64,000 nucleotides of DNA, from assembly GCF_043555865.1 (NCBI RefSeq), contig NZ_JBIGHY010000005.1:124001-188000 (forward strand), given 5' to 3'. The notes beneath the pieces were generated by a model that saw only the letters and a list, made by a program, of their open reading frames with translations, had not been told where the DNA came from and made no database searches. The stretch is from Pelomonas dachongensis. Lineage in GTDB: Bacteria > Pseudomonadota > Gammaproteobacteria > Burkholderiales > Burkholderiaceae_C. Below, in pieces: positions 52,191 through 61,275 of this stretch (the first letter of the stretch is position 1; every line of letters begins with the position of its first letter). The translations under genes were made by a program, and so were the position numbers.

Positions 52191-53141
52191 ATGCGCCGAG
52201 TGCTCGATCTCGCCTGGCTGGCGCTGCTGGTCTTCATGGCGGCCACCTGGCAGTTCATGCCCGACCTCGTCGGCGCGCCGCAACAGGCGATGCCGCGCGA
52301 CCAGCACATGGCCGTGATGCTGGCCGTGGCGGTGTTCGGCGTGTGGCTGACCACGCGCGGCGCGCTGTTGGTCGCGCGGCTTGCGCCTGGCCTCGTCAAC
52401 CTGCCGTGCCGCGACCACTGGCTGGCCCCCGAGCGCCGTGAGCAGACCCTGGCCGACCTGGGCGACCGCCTGGCTGTGCTGGGACTGGGGCTGGTGCTGC
52501 TGTTCGCTGGCCTGCACTACCGGGCGTTGCAGGCTGCACAGCCGAGCTGGCCGCAGGTGCCAGACATCGCCTGGACGGCCGGCGGCGTCGCGCTGGGGCT
52601 GATCTTTGCCCTGTGGCTGCTGGCGCTGATGCGCCGCTTCGGCCGGTTGGCACCCGTCACGACGCCGCGGCCGGTGCGGCGCAGTTCGCGCAGCCGCGAC
52701 CTGGTCTGGCGCGAGGTGCAGCCGGTGTGGCCTCTGCTGGTCGTGCTGCTCCCGATAGGCGTGGGTGTAGGCCTGGGGCTCTTCTTTCGCAAGGCAGACG
52801 ACCATGAAGCCTGGCTGCTGACCGCATTGCCCTTGCTGCTGACCGCGGCCCTGGGTCGCATGGTGACCGAGGTGCATGGCGACCGCCTGACGTGGCGCTT
52901 CGGCTGGCTGCCCTGGCCGCGCTGGCAGGTGGACCTGGACGAAATCGTCACGGCCGAGCCCGCTCGGTCGCGCTGGATCGAAGGCTGGGGCATCCACGTC
53001 ACCAGCGACGGCAGGCTCTACAACGCCAGCGGCACACAGGCCGTGCGGCTGACGCTGCGCGATGGCCGGCGCCTGCGCCTGGGCACCGGGGAGCCGCGCG
53101 AGCTGCTGCAGCTGCTGAAGAGCCGCATCGCAGGCGACTGA
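52191..53141 (+). CDS. multi-pass membrane protein of the SPFH operon
   Basis: A 316-residue protein of unknown function. About six hydrophobic segments are visible: LDLAWLALLVFMAATW (5-20), MAVMLAVAVFGVWL (about 40-53), LAVLGLGLVLLFAGL (about 93-107), GGVALGLIFALWLLAL, WPLLVVLLPIGVGVGLGLFF and ALPLLLTAALG. The last third looks cytoplasmic and PH-like (VTEVHGDRLTWRFGWL; LDEIVTAEPARSRWIEGWG; YNASGTQAVRLTLRDG). I do not recognise a named family. Its tight spacing after the SPFH gene suggests the two proteins work together. Confidence 0.72.
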   Translation: MRRVLDLAWLALLVFMAATWQFMPDLVGAPQQAMPRDQHMAVMLAVAVFGVWLTTRGALLVARLAPGLVNLPCRDHWLAPERREQTLADLGDRLAVLGLGLVLLFAGLHYRALQAAQPSWPQVPDIAWTAGGVALGLIFALWLLALMRRFGRLAPVTTPRPVRRSSRSRDLVWREVQPVWPLLVVLLPIGVGVGLGLFFRKADDHEAWLLTALPLLLTAALGRMVTEVHGDRLTWRFGWLPWPRWQVDLDEIVTAEPARSRWIEGWGIHVTSDGRLYNASGTQAVRLTLRDGRRLRLGTGEPRELLQLLKSRIAGD

Positions 53142-53152
53142 GGCAGACACGG

Positions 53153-53368
53153 ATGGCGAGCCCCGACAAGAAAAGCTTCGCGCTGCGGCTGGACCCGGCG
53201 CTGTGGGCACAGATCGAGCGCCTGGCCGCACAGGAGCTGCGCTCGGCCAACGCGCAAATCGAATACCTGCTGCGCGACGCGCTGGCGCGGCGCGGCATCA
53301 AGCCGGCCAGCAGCCCCGCGCCCAAGCGCGGGCGGCCGGCCAGCGAATCTGCTGACGGTACTGAGTAG
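53153..53368 (+). CDS. Arc-like ribbon-helix-helix DNA-binding protein
   Basis: A 71-residue protein. Residues about 6-46 form a ribbon-helix-helix (KKSFALRLDPALWAQIERLA then SANAQIEYLLRDALARRG), as in Arc/MetJ-type repressors and some antitoxins. The tail is basic and Pro-rich (PAPKRGRPAS), typical of a DNA-minor-groove hook. No toxin gene is adjacent. As last gene of the SPFH operon it most likely binds the palindrome at 51263-51278 and represses its own operon; Arc-type dimers favour short palindromes, but this is an inference. Confidence 0.82.
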   Translation: MASPDKKSFALRLDPALWAQIERLAAQELRSANAQIEYLLRDALARRGIKPASSPAPKRGRPASESADGTE

Positions 53369-53417
53369 ACCAGCGCGCGCCAATCACTCAAACTCAATGC
53401 GGCCGTCGTGCATTGAT

Positions 53418-53435
53418 CGGGCCGAGCGCCGGCCC
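53418..53435 (+). repeat. intergenic repeat CGGGCCGAGCGCCGGCCC, copy 2
   Basis: Exact second copy of the 18-mer at 11754-11771, here 50 bp after the ribbon-helix-helix gene, in the gap before the convergent nadB. The remaining 53436-53550 spacer holds no gene. Confidence 0.6.
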
Positions 53436-53550
53436 GCTCCCAAGCCGTACCGGCTGGCGATGTGCGAGCGGCTCAATGCCGCGAGCATCGCCGTCCCCTC
53501 GGGGACCGACCAGCGCCGCCTGCGTTCAGCAGGGCGGACTGGGCGAGGGG

Positions 53551-55167
53551 TCAACGTCTCCTTCGTTTGCTGATCATCACGGTCGGGAAGCTGGCCGGCA
53601 GCGTGCGCGGGTAGTCGCGGCTGTAGTGCAGGCCGCGGCTCTCGTGGCGGCTGAGCGCCGAGCGCACGATCAGTTCGGCGCACTCGACGAGGTTGCGCAG
53701 TTCCAGCAGGTCGCGCGTGACCCGGAAGGACCCGTAGTAGTCGTCGATCTCCCCGCGCAGCAGCTTGATGCGGTGCAGCGCGCGCTCCAGCCGCTTGGTG
53801 GTGCGCACGATGCCGACGTAGTTCCACATCAGCAGGCGCAGCTCGTCCCAGTTGTGGGCGATAACGACCTGCTCGTCGGCGTTCTCGACCTGGCTCTCGT
53901 CCCAGGCCGGCAGCGGCGCGGGTGCCTCGGCCGGGTGCGACAGGATGTCGTCCGCGCAGGTCTGGCCCAGCACCACGCATTCCAGCAGCGAGTTGCTGGC
54001 CAGCCGGTTGGCGCCGTGCAGGCCGGTGTAGCCGGTCTCGCCCACCGCGTACAGGCCGGGCAGGTCGCAGCGGCCGGACAAGTCCGTCACCGCGCCGCCG
54101 CAGGTGAAGTGCACGGCCGGCACAACAGGAATGGGCTGGCGCGCAATGTCGATGCCCAGTTTCAGGCAGCGCGCATGGATGGTCGGGAAGTGCTCGACGA
54201 GGAAGGCTTCGCCCAGGTGCGTGGCATCCAGCCACACATGGTCCAGGCCATGCTTCTTCATCTCAAAGTCGATGGCGCGGGCGACGATGTCGCGTGGGGC
54301 CAGCTCCATGCGCGGGTCATGCGCGGCCATGAAGCGGGTTCCGTCCGGCAACTTGAGGTGGCCGCCTTCGCCGCGCAACGCCTCGGTGATGAGGAAGCCG
54401 CGGTCCTGCGGATGCGCGTTCGGCATGTAAAGGCAGGTCGGGTGGAACTGGATGAACTCCATGTTCGCCACGCGGCAGCCCGCACGCCACGCCATCGCGA
54501 TGCCGTCGCCGGTCGAGGTGTCGGGGTTGGTCGTGTAGCGATAGACCTTGCCGGCACCGCCGGTGGCCAGCACCACGGCGCGGGCGGCCAGCGTCTCCAC
54601 GCGCTGCGTATCGATGTCCAGCGCGTAGACGCCGTACACGCGCGGCGGTTCGTCGCGCTGCACGTGGCGCGACGTGATCAAGTCCAGCGCCATCCAGCGC
54701 TCCAGCAGCCGGATGTTGGGATGGCGGCGCGCGGCGCCCAGCAACTGGTCATGGATGGCCTTGCCGGTCGCGTCGGCCGCGTGCGCGATGCGGCGCACCG
54801 CATGGCCGCCCTCGCGCGTCAGATGCAGGCCCATCGGGCCGTCGTCGTCGGGCGTGAACGGCACGCCCTGCTGCACCAGCCAGCCCACCGCGGCGGCGCT
54901 GCGTTCGGCGATGAAGCGGGCCGCCTCCTCGTCCACCAGGCCCGCGCCGGCATCCTGCGTGTCGCGCACGTGGCTGTCGATGGAGTCGTCTCTGCCCAGC
55001 ACGCCGACGATGCCGCCCTGCGCCCATGCGGTGGCGGCTTCGGTGAGTTCGCGCTTGGCGAGCACGACGACGGGGATGGTGTCGGCCAGGTGCAGGGCCA
55101 CGGTCAGTCCGGCGAGGCCGGCACCGATGATGACGACAGGCGCGTCGTCGTTGGGGGCAACAGTCAT
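53551..55167 (-). CDS. nadB: L-aspartate oxidase NadB
   Basis: A 538-residue flavoprotein that oxidises L-aspartate to iminoaspartate for NadA. The FAD motif VIIGAGLAGLTVALHL is at the N-terminus (GAGLAG 15-20). The succinate-dehydrogenase-like blocks GIAMAWRAGCRVANMEFIQF, TEALRGEGG and PVVPAVHFTCGGAVTD follow, then YAVGETGYTGLHGANRLASN. The ATG at 55167 gives the family N-terminus. It is convergent with the SPFH operon; nadA lies 2.7 kb away on the other strand, so the two NAD genes are near each other but not co-transcribed. Confidence 0.95.
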   Translation of the reverse strand: MTVAPNDDAPVVIIGAGLAGLTVALHLADTIPVVVLAKRELTEAATAWAQGGIVGVLGRDDSIDSHVRDTQDAGAGLVDEEAARFIAERSAAAVGWLVQQGVPFTPDDDGPMGLHLTREGGHAVRRIAHAADATGKAIHDQLLGAARRHPNIRLLERWMALDLITSRHVQRDEPPRVYGVYALDIDTQRVETLAARAVVLATGGAGKVYRYTTNPDTSTGDGIAMAWRAGCRVANMEFIQFHPTCLYMPNAHPQDRGFLITEALRGEGGHLKLPDGTRFMAAHDPRMELAPRDIVARAIDFEMKKHGLDHVWLDATHLGEAFLVEHFPTIHARCLKLGIDIARQPIPVVPAVHFTCGGAVTDLSGRCDLPGLYAVGETGYTGLHGANRLASNSLLECVVLGQTCADDILSHPAEAPAPLPAWDESQVENADEQVVIAHNWDELRLLMWNYVGIVRTTKRLERALHRIKLLRGEIDDYYGSFRVTRDLLELRNLVECAELIVRSALSRHESRGLHYSRDYPRTLPASFPTVMISKRRRR

Positions 55168-55294
55168 GGCAGCGATTCTCCCGCAGCCCCAACGCTCCGC
55201 GCCGCAGGTGAGGATTGCCGACACGCGCAGCCTGACCGCGCCGAAGCGGCCCTATGCTGCGCGCGCCGCCAAAGCAGCGGTCAGGGAGAGACAC

Positions 55295-57295
55295 ATGACC
55301 CGATTCCGTCGCTGGGCCGCCGCACTGGCCGGCCTGTTGTTGATCGCACCGCACGCCATGGCCACGCCGCCGCCCGCCAGCGTGTTTTTCCGCGACCCCG
55401 ATCTGGTCGATGCCGTGCTGTCGCCCACGGGCCGCCAGTTGGCCCTCGTCACTGCGCGCGGCGCCGATCGCATCGCGCTGGCCATGTTCGACCTGGACAC
55501 CGGCAAGATCGCGCGCACGGTGCAGTTCACGGACGGGGACGTGTCCAAGGTGCAATGGGTCAACGACAAGCGCCTGGTGTTCAGCGTTGTCGACTTCTCC
55601 GAAGGTAGCGGCCGCCCCAGCGGCGCGCCGGGGCTGTTTGCGGTCAACGCCGATGGCGGCGAGATGCGCCAGCTGGTGCGCCGCATGAACAGGCCAGTCG
55701 TCTCCGACGGCAGCAGGCGCGACGCTCGCCTGCTGGACTGGAACCATACGCTGTTGCGCGTGCCGATGCCGGCCGCCGGCTCGACCAACGAAGAGGTCCT
55801 GATTGCCCACATCACGCTGGACGAGCGGCGCCTGCAGACGCCGCTGTGGCTGAACACGCGCACCGGCCGTACACGCGCGGTGGAGATCGAGGTGCCGCCG
55901 GGCACCGTGGGGTGGCTGACCGACGGCCGCGGCGAGCTGCGCGTGGCGCTGACCCGGCGGGACGGCCGCGTGGGGGCGCTGTGGCGCGGCCCCGAGCAGA
56001 ACGACTGGCAGTCGCTGTTCGAAACCGGCCCTTTCAATGCGCCCTTCGCGCCCCGGGCCGTGGACAACGCCGGCCAGCTCTATGTCACGCGCAGCAGCGG
56101 CAAGGACGGCCAGCAGGTGCTGACCCGCTACGACTTCGACCGGCGGGCGCCCGAGCCCAAGCCGCTGGTCGTCACACCGGGCTTCGACTTCAGCGGCGAA
56201 GTGCTCAACGACGGCATCGGCCGCGCGCTGGGCGTGCGCGTGATCACCGACGGCGAGACCACCGTCTGGCAGGACCCGGTCATGAAGGTCCTGCAAGACG
56301 ACGTGGACGCGCGGTTCCCAAGCCGCATCAACCGCATCCACTGCCGCCGCTGCGGCGCACCGGACATGGTGGCGCTGGTGCGCAGCTACAGCGACCGCGA
56401 CCCGGGCCAGCTGTGGCTCTATCAGGCGCAACCCGTTGCGGGAGAGAAGACGTGGCGCCCGGTCGGCCGCGTGCGCGACGACGTGAAACCCTCCGAGATG
56501 GCGGGGCTGGACTTCCATCGCATTACCGCTCGCGATGGCCGTGACCTGCCGGTCTGGGTCACACGCCCCACCGGCACGACCGGCCCGCTGCCGGCCGTGG
56601 TGCTGGTGCACGGCGGCCCGTGGGTGCGCGGCACGCAATGGCGCTGGAACGGCCAGGCCCAGTTCCTCGCATCGCGCGGCTACGTGGTCATCGAGCCCGA
56701 GTTCCGCGGCAGCACAGGTTACGGCAGCGCACACTACCGCGCCGGCTTCAAGCAGTGGGGCCAGGCCATGCAGGACGACGTGGCCGACGCGCTGAAGTGG
56801 GCGCAGGCGCAAGGCATTGCCAGCGGCAAGGCCTGCATCGCCGGCGCCAGCTACGGCGGCTACAGCACGCTGATGGGTCTGGTGAAGCACCCCGAGCTGT
56901 ACCGCTGCGGCGTGGCCTGGGTCGCCGTGACCGACCTGGAACTGCTGTTGAGCGGTTCTTGGTTGGTGGACGACGACACCAGCGGCGAATCGCGCCGGCA
57001 CCGCCTGCCCGAGACCATCGGCGACACGGTGAAGGACTTTGCGATGATCGCCGCCAACTCACCCGTGAAGCAGGCCGCGCACATCAAGGCCCCGGTGCTG
57101 CTGGCCTTCGGCGAGGACGACCGCCGCGTGCCGCTGGCCCACGGCAAGCGCATGCGCGACGCGCTGCGCGAGGCCGGCAACGAACCGCAGTGGGTGACCT
57201 ACCCCGACGAGGGCCACGGCTTCGGCAGCCTGAAGAATCGCGTGGATTTCGCAGACCGCATGGCGGCCTTCCTGGCCAAGCACCTGCAACCCTGA
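55295..57295 (+). CDS. S9 family prolyl oligopeptidase, copy 1
   Basis: A 666-residue exported S9 serine peptidase (acylaminoacyl/dipeptidyl peptidase type). A signal peptide covers about 1-24 (AALAGLLLIAPHAMA). A beta-propeller gate fills residues about 30-390. The alpha/beta-hydrolase domain has the oxyanion VLVHGGPWVRG, nucleophile Ser519 in GASYGGYS, acid Asp in AFGEDDRRVPL and His in DEGHGFG. A Cys350-x-x-Cys353 pair (CRRCG) in the propeller is shared with its neighbour. AGGGAG precedes the ATG. A near-duplicate starts 9 bp downstream, so both are one transcript from a tandem duplication. Confidence 0.92.
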   Translation: MTRFRRWAAALAGLLLIAPHAMATPPPASVFFRDPDLVDAVLSPTGRQLALVTARGADRIALAMFDLDTGKIARTVQFTDGDVSKVQWVNDKRLVFSVVDFSEGSGRPSGAPGLFAVNADGGEMRQLVRRMNRPVVSDGSRRDARLLDWNHTLLRVPMPAAGSTNEEVLIAHITLDERRLQTPLWLNTRTGRTRAVEIEVPPGTVGWLTDGRGELRVALTRRDGRVGALWRGPEQNDWQSLFETGPFNAPFAPRAVDNAGQLYVTRSSGKDGQQVLTRYDFDRRAPEPKPLVVTPGFDFSGEVLNDGIGRALGVRVITDGETTVWQDPVMKVLQDDVDARFPSRINRIHCRRCGAPDMVALVRSYSDRDPGQLWLYQAQPVAGEKTWRPVGRVRDDVKPSEMAGLDFHRITARDGRDLPVWVTRPTGTTGPLPAVVLVHGGPWVRGTQWRWNGQAQFLASRGYVVIEPEFRGSTGYGSAHYRAGFKQWGQAMQDDVADALKWAQAQGIASGKACIAGASYGGYSTLMGLVKHPELYRCGVAWVAVTDLELLLSGSWLVDDDTSGESRRHRLPETIGDTVKDFAMIAANSPVKQAAHIKAPVLLAFGEDDRRVPLAHGKRMRDALREAGNEPQWVTYPDEGHGFGSLKNRVDFADRMAAFLAKHLQP

Positions 57296-57304
57296 AATCA
57301 CGAC

Positions 57305-59281
57305 ATGACAAGACTGATGTGTTACGCCACGCTGGCGTTGAGCCTGCTCGGCGCCAGCGCCCAGGCGGCGCCCCCGCCGGCCGCACTGTTCTTCCGCGCC
57401 CCCGACATTGCTGAGGCCGTGTTGTCGCCGTCCGGCCGCCAGCTGGCCTTCACGACGGCGCGCGACGCCGGGCGGGTCGGCCTGGTCGTGCTGGACCTGG
57501 ACAGCGGCAAGGCGACGCGGGCGGCCCAGTACTCGGCGGCCGATGTGATCCAGGTGCAGTGGGTCAACGAGCAGCGCCTGGTCTACAGCGTGCTCGACGT
57601 GTCGGCAGGCAGCGCCAGCGCCGACGGCTATCCTGGCCTTTTCGCCATCGATGCCGACGGCACCGACATGCTGCCGCTGGTGCAGCGCGACGGCTCTCGG
57701 GGTGGCGAACTGGGTTGGCGCAAGCTGAAAGCCCTGCACCCCAACCACGGCCTGCTGCGCGTGCCGGCGCAACGAGACGGCGAGGCTGCCGACGAGGTGC
57801 TGATGGTGCGCAACGATGGCGCGTTGACGCCGCTGTGGCTGAACACACGCACCGGCGACACCCGGCCGGTTCCCGGTGACGTGCCGGAGAACGCCGTGCG
57901 CCTGATGCCTGACTCGAGGGGCGAGTTGCGCGCGGCCCTCACACTGCGTGGCGGCCGCCTCGCCGCACTGTGGCGAGCACCCGGGCGCGGCGACTGGCAG
58001 CGCCTGTACGAGATCGGCGAGTTCGATCGGCCGCCCTTCCAGATCGAGGGATTCGACGACCAGGGCCAGCTGTTCGTCAGCCACCACCCAGGCGATGGCG
58101 CCGCCGCGGTGCTGAGCCGCTACGACTTCGAGCGCCGCGCGCCCGAGCCCAAGCCGCTGCTGGTCACGCCCGGATTCGACTTCGAGGGCGATGTAGTCGT
58201 CGACAGCCACGGCGCGGCGCTGGGCGTGCAGTTCGTCACCGACGCCGAAAGCACCCACTGGTTCCACCCCGCGCTGAAGGCGCTGCAGAAGGAAGCGGAT
58301 ACCCCCCTGCCCGAGCGCGTCAACCGCATCCAGTGCCGTCGGTGCGGCCAGCCCGACATGGTCGCCCTGGTGCTGTCTTACAGCGATCACGACCCCGGCC
58401 AGCTCTGGCTCTACCGTGCGCAGCCGCAGGGCGGCAGCCGCTGGAGTCAGGCCGGCCGCGTGCGCAACGACGTGCGGCCGGCGGACATGGCCGCGATGTA
58501 CTTCGAGCGCATCACCGCCCGAGACGGCGCCGACCTTCCGGTCTGGGTGACCCGGCGCGCCGACGCCGACGGCCCGCTGCCTGCTGTGGTGCTGGTGCAC
58601 GGGGGGCCCTGGGTGCGCGGCGGCGTGTGGAGCTGGCGGGCCGAAGCACAGTTCCTGGCATCGCGCGGCTACGTCGTCATCGAGCCGGAGTTTCGTGGCA
58701 GCCTGGGCTTTGGAGAAGCCCACTACCGCGCCGGCTTCAAGCAATGGGGCCAGGCCATGCAGAACGACGTGGCCGACGCGCTGAAGTGGGCGCAGGCGGA
58801 GGGCATCGCCAGCGACAAGGCCTGCATCGCCGGCGCCAGCTACGGCGGCTACAGCGCGCTGATGGGCCTGGTGAACGACCCCGGCCTCTACCGCTGCGGA
58901 GCGGCCTGGCTGGCAGTGACAGATCTGGAACTGCTGCTGAAGGGGCCGCGCTGGGTGAACGACGACACCGGCCGCAAGATGCGCAAGTTCCGCATGCCCG
59001 AGATGATCGGCGACCTGGACAAGGACGCGGCCATGATCGTCGCCAACTCACCGGTAAAGCAGGCCGCCCGCATCCAGGCGCCGCTGCTGCTGGCTTACGG
59101 CGAGGCCGATCGCCGCGTGCCGCTGGTGCACGGCGAACGCCTGCAGAAGGCTATGCGCGAAGCCGGCCAGGAACCCACCTGGGTGACCTACCGGAGCGAA
59201 GGCCACGGCTTCGCGGCGTTGAGGAACCGGGTGGACTTCGCGCAGCGACTGGAAGCCTTCCTGGCTCAGCATCTGAAATAA
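57305..59281 (+). CDS. S9 family prolyl oligopeptidase, copy 2
   Basis: A 658-residue paralogue of the preceding gene. It has a signal peptide (1-21, LSLLGASAQA), a beta-propeller, nucleophile Ser512 in GASYGGYS, acid Asp in YGEADRRVPL and His in EGHGFA. The hydrolase core is almost the same (HYRAGFKQWGQAMQ; DVADALKWAQA; KACIAGASYGGYS), while the propeller has diverged. The CRRCG pair is kept. Divergence of the gate suggests different peptide preferences. It ends 3 bp before the convergent desaturase-type gene. Confidence 0.92.
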   Translation: MTRLMCYATLALSLLGASAQAAPPPAALFFRAPDIAEAVLSPSGRQLAFTTARDAGRVGLVVLDLDSGKATRAAQYSAADVIQVQWVNEQRLVYSVLDVSAGSASADGYPGLFAIDADGTDMLPLVQRDGSRGGELGWRKLKALHPNHGLLRVPAQRDGEAADEVLMVRNDGALTPLWLNTRTGDTRPVPGDVPENAVRLMPDSRGELRAALTLRGGRLAALWRAPGRGDWQRLYEIGEFDRPPFQIEGFDDQGQLFVSHHPGDGAAAVLSRYDFERRAPEPKPLLVTPGFDFEGDVVVDSHGAALGVQFVTDAESTHWFHPALKALQKEADTPLPERVNRIQCRRCGQPDMVALVLSYSDHDPGQLWLYRAQPQGGSRWSQAGRVRNDVRPADMAAMYFERITARDGADLPVWVTRRADADGPLPAVVLVHGGPWVRGGVWSWRAEAQFLASRGYVVIEPEFRGSLGFGEAHYRAGFKQWGQAMQNDVADALKWAQAEGIASDKACIAGASYGGYSALMGLVNDPGLYRCGAAWLAVTDLELLLKGPRWVNDDTGRKMRKFRMPEMIGDLDKDAAMIVANSPVKQAARIQAPLLLAYGEADRRVPLVHGERLQKAMREAGQEPTWVTYRSEGHGFAALRNRVDFAQRLEAFLAQHLK

Positions 59282-59284
59282 CGC

Positions 59285-60160
59285 CTACTCCCGGAATCCG
59301 TTGCAATGCCGCCGCCACGCCGGTGGCTTCCACAAATGGGCCAGGCGCAGGCCCCACGTCTTCTCGGCGGCCATGTCGCGGAACATCGCACGCCACTCGT
59401 GCGCGTTCAGCCAGAATAGGTTGTGCGTCGGAAACGGGTGCTCCAGCCCGTAGTCCACGGGCTCGCGCTCGGGCTCGAAGCTGCCGAACAGCCGGTCGAA
59501 CACGATCAGCGTGCCACCGAAGTTCTTGTCGATGTACTGCGGGTTGCGGCCATGGTGCGCTCGGTGGTGCGAAGGCGTGTTGAAGACGAACTCGAACCAC
59601 GCCGGCAAGCGCCCCACCCACGTGGTGTGCACGAAGAACTGGTAGCCCAGGTTCAGCGACAGCGCGAACAACACCCAGCGCGGCTCGAAGCCCAGCCACA
59701 CGGCCGGCAGGTAGAACAGCCAGTTGCCGGCCAGCGGATAGAACCAACTCTGCCGCAGCGCGGTACCGAAGTTCATCTTCTCGGAGCCGTGGTGCACCAC
59801 GTGCGCACACCAGAACCAGCGGATGCGGTGGCTCGCGCGGTGGAACCCGTAGTAGAGCAATTCCACGAACAGGAACAGGCCGACGAAGCGCCACACCGTC
59901 ATGTCGAGCGTGAACAGGCGGTGGTCGTGGACCCACCCCATCGCCGGCAGCACGAACAGCGCGAGCGCGAGCAGGTCGGCGACCAGATAGCTGCCGCCGC
60001 TGTTCATGCTGTCGAAGGTATCGCGGAAGTCGAACACGCCGGCGCGGCGGAACCGCCAGGCCTCCATCGCGATGAACACGCCGAACAGCGGCGACAGCAT
60101 CACCAGCGTCAGATCGCGCCAGTCAAAATGGCGTTGGTAAAGGTCGAGCAGCGCGTCCAT
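59285..60160 (-). CDS. fatty acid hydroxylase/sterol desaturase family protein
   Basis: A 291-residue di-iron integral-membrane oxygenase of the fatty acid hydroxylase superfamily. Histidine motifs are His107-x3-His111 (FHRASH), HVVHH at 120-124 and HHRAHH at 198-203, with NPQYIDKNFGGTLIVFDRLF after them. Four or so membrane helices alternate with the motifs. Substrate is a lipid of unknown kind. The ATG at 60160 starts MDALLDLYQRHFDW; upstream codons are not conserved-looking. An AraC regulator is divergent across 128 bp with repeated sites between. Confidence 0.9.
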   Translation of the reverse strand: MDALLDLYQRHFDWRDLTLVMLSPLFGVFIAMEAWRFRRAGVFDFRDTFDSMNSGGSYLVADLLALALFVLPAMGWVHDHRLFTLDMTVWRFVGLFLFVELLYYGFHRASHRIRWFWCAHVVHHGSEKMNFGTALRQSWFYPLAGNWLFYLPAVWLGFEPRWVLFALSLNLGYQFFVHTTWVGRLPAWFEFVFNTPSHHRAHHGRNPQYIDKNFGGTLIVFDRLFGSFEPEREPVDYGLEHPFPTHNLFWLNAHEWRAMFRDMAAEKTWGLRLAHLWKPPAWRRHCNGFRE

Positions 60161-60194
60161 GGTCGCGATGTTGATACGGAACGCCACGGATTTC

Positions 60195-60284
60195 TTGACG
60201 GCAAACCCCGCGTTTTTGACGGATCGTGCCACGGCTGGGGTGATCCCGCACGGGAGCGCCCCAGGAGCTGCGGGATGATCCCGC
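60195..60284. promoter_or_regulatory. direct and inverted repeats between desaturase and AraC genes
   Basis: TT[C/T]TTGACGG occurs at 60192-60201 and 60213-60222 in the same orientation, 21 bp apart (two helical turns), the usual geometry for AraC-family half-sites. GCGGGAT-G-ATCCCGC (60270-60284) is a perfect 7-1-7 palindrome just before the regulator ATG, and TCCCG-CA-CGGGA (60244-60255) is a smaller one. Probable operators for the divergent pair (inference). Confidence 0.55.
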
Positions 60285-60288
60285 GACC

Positions 60289-61275
60289 ATGGACGACACC
60301 CGTGTTGCCGCCAGCTATGTGCGCCTGCTCTTTGAGCACATGGCCGCCGTGGGCCGCGCCGGCGCGTTGGGCACGTCGCCGGCCGCGGGCGAGGACTTCG
60401 TCGCGCTGAAGCGCTGGCAGGCGCTGCTGGCACAGGCCCGCGATTTGGACTCCGGCCCCCCCGCGACCTTCCCGCTGCGCCTGGCGCGCGGCATCGCGCC
60501 GCGCCACTTCGGCGTCGTGGGCTTTGCAGCGCTGGCCTGCGGCACGCTGGGCGAGGCCTTGCAGCGGCTGGAGCGCCACCACCGCGCGGTCTACGACGTG
60601 AACCCCGCGCACATGCGGATGTACGAGCAGGGCCTGAGCATCGAATGGGGCGTGGAGCGCGGCCGGCCCGGCGCGCTGGTCGACGAGACCGCCATCGCCA
60701 GCCTCGTGCAGCTGACGCGCGACATGACCGGCCGGCCGCTGCGACCGCTGGCGGTGGACTTCGTCAACGCATGTCCGGCGGACACACGGCCCTACGAAGA
60801 CTTCTTCGGCGCGCCGGTGCGCTTCGGGCAGCCCGGCACGCGGCTGCTTCTGGCGTTGCAAGATCTGGCCCTGCCGCTGCGCGGTGCCGACGCCGACCTG
60901 CTGGCGCTGCTGGACGCGCAGGCCGAGCAGTTGCTGCAGCAGGTGGCCGGGGTGGATGGCCCGCTGGCCGCCTGGCGGCAGGCGCTGGTGGGGCTGATCC
61001 GCAGCGGTCGCACGTCGCTACCCGAGCTGGCCGCAAGCCTGCAGATGAGCCCACGCAGCCTGCAGCGCCGCCTGGCCGCACAGGGGCACGGCTTCCAGGC
61101 CCTGCTGTCCGACACGCGCCGCCAGCTCGCCGAGGCCTACCTGCGCGATCCGCACGTCGAGCTGGCCGAGGTGGCGCTGCTGCTGGGCTACTCCGAGCAA
61201 AGCGCTTTCACGCGCGCCTTCCGGCAGTGGACGGGCCAAGCGCCGCTGCAGTGGCGCCGGCAGCACCCGCGATGA
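60289..61275 (+). CDS. AraC-family transcriptional regulator (arabinose-binding-like N-terminus)
   Basis: A 328-residue regulator. The N-terminal half is the OruR/PhbR-like ligand domain (FPLRLARGIAPRHFGVVGFA; CGTLGEALQRLERHHRAVYD). The C-terminal double helix-turn-helix reads SLPELAASLQMSPRSLQRRL and LAEVALLLGYSEQSAFTRAF, ending GQAPLQWRR. It overlaps the DUF2804 gene by four bases (ATGA). It likely controls the divergent desaturase-type gene and its own operon in response to a lipid-like ligand (inference). Confidence 0.9.
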   Translation: MDDTRVAASYVRLLFEHMAAVGRAGALGTSPAAGEDFVALKRWQALLAQARDLDSGPPATFPLRLARGIAPRHFGVVGFAALACGTLGEALQRLERHHRAVYDVNPAHMRMYEQGLSIEWGVERGRPGALVDETAIASLVQLTRDMTGRPLRPLAVDFVNACPADTRPYEDFFGAPVRFGQPGTRLLLALQDLALPLRGADADLLALLDAQAEQLLQQVAGVDGPLAAWRQALVGLIRSGRTSLPELAASLQMSPRSLQRRLAAQGHGFQALLSDTRRQLAEAYLRDPHVELAEVALLLGYSEQSAFTRAFRQWTGQAPLQWRRQHPR

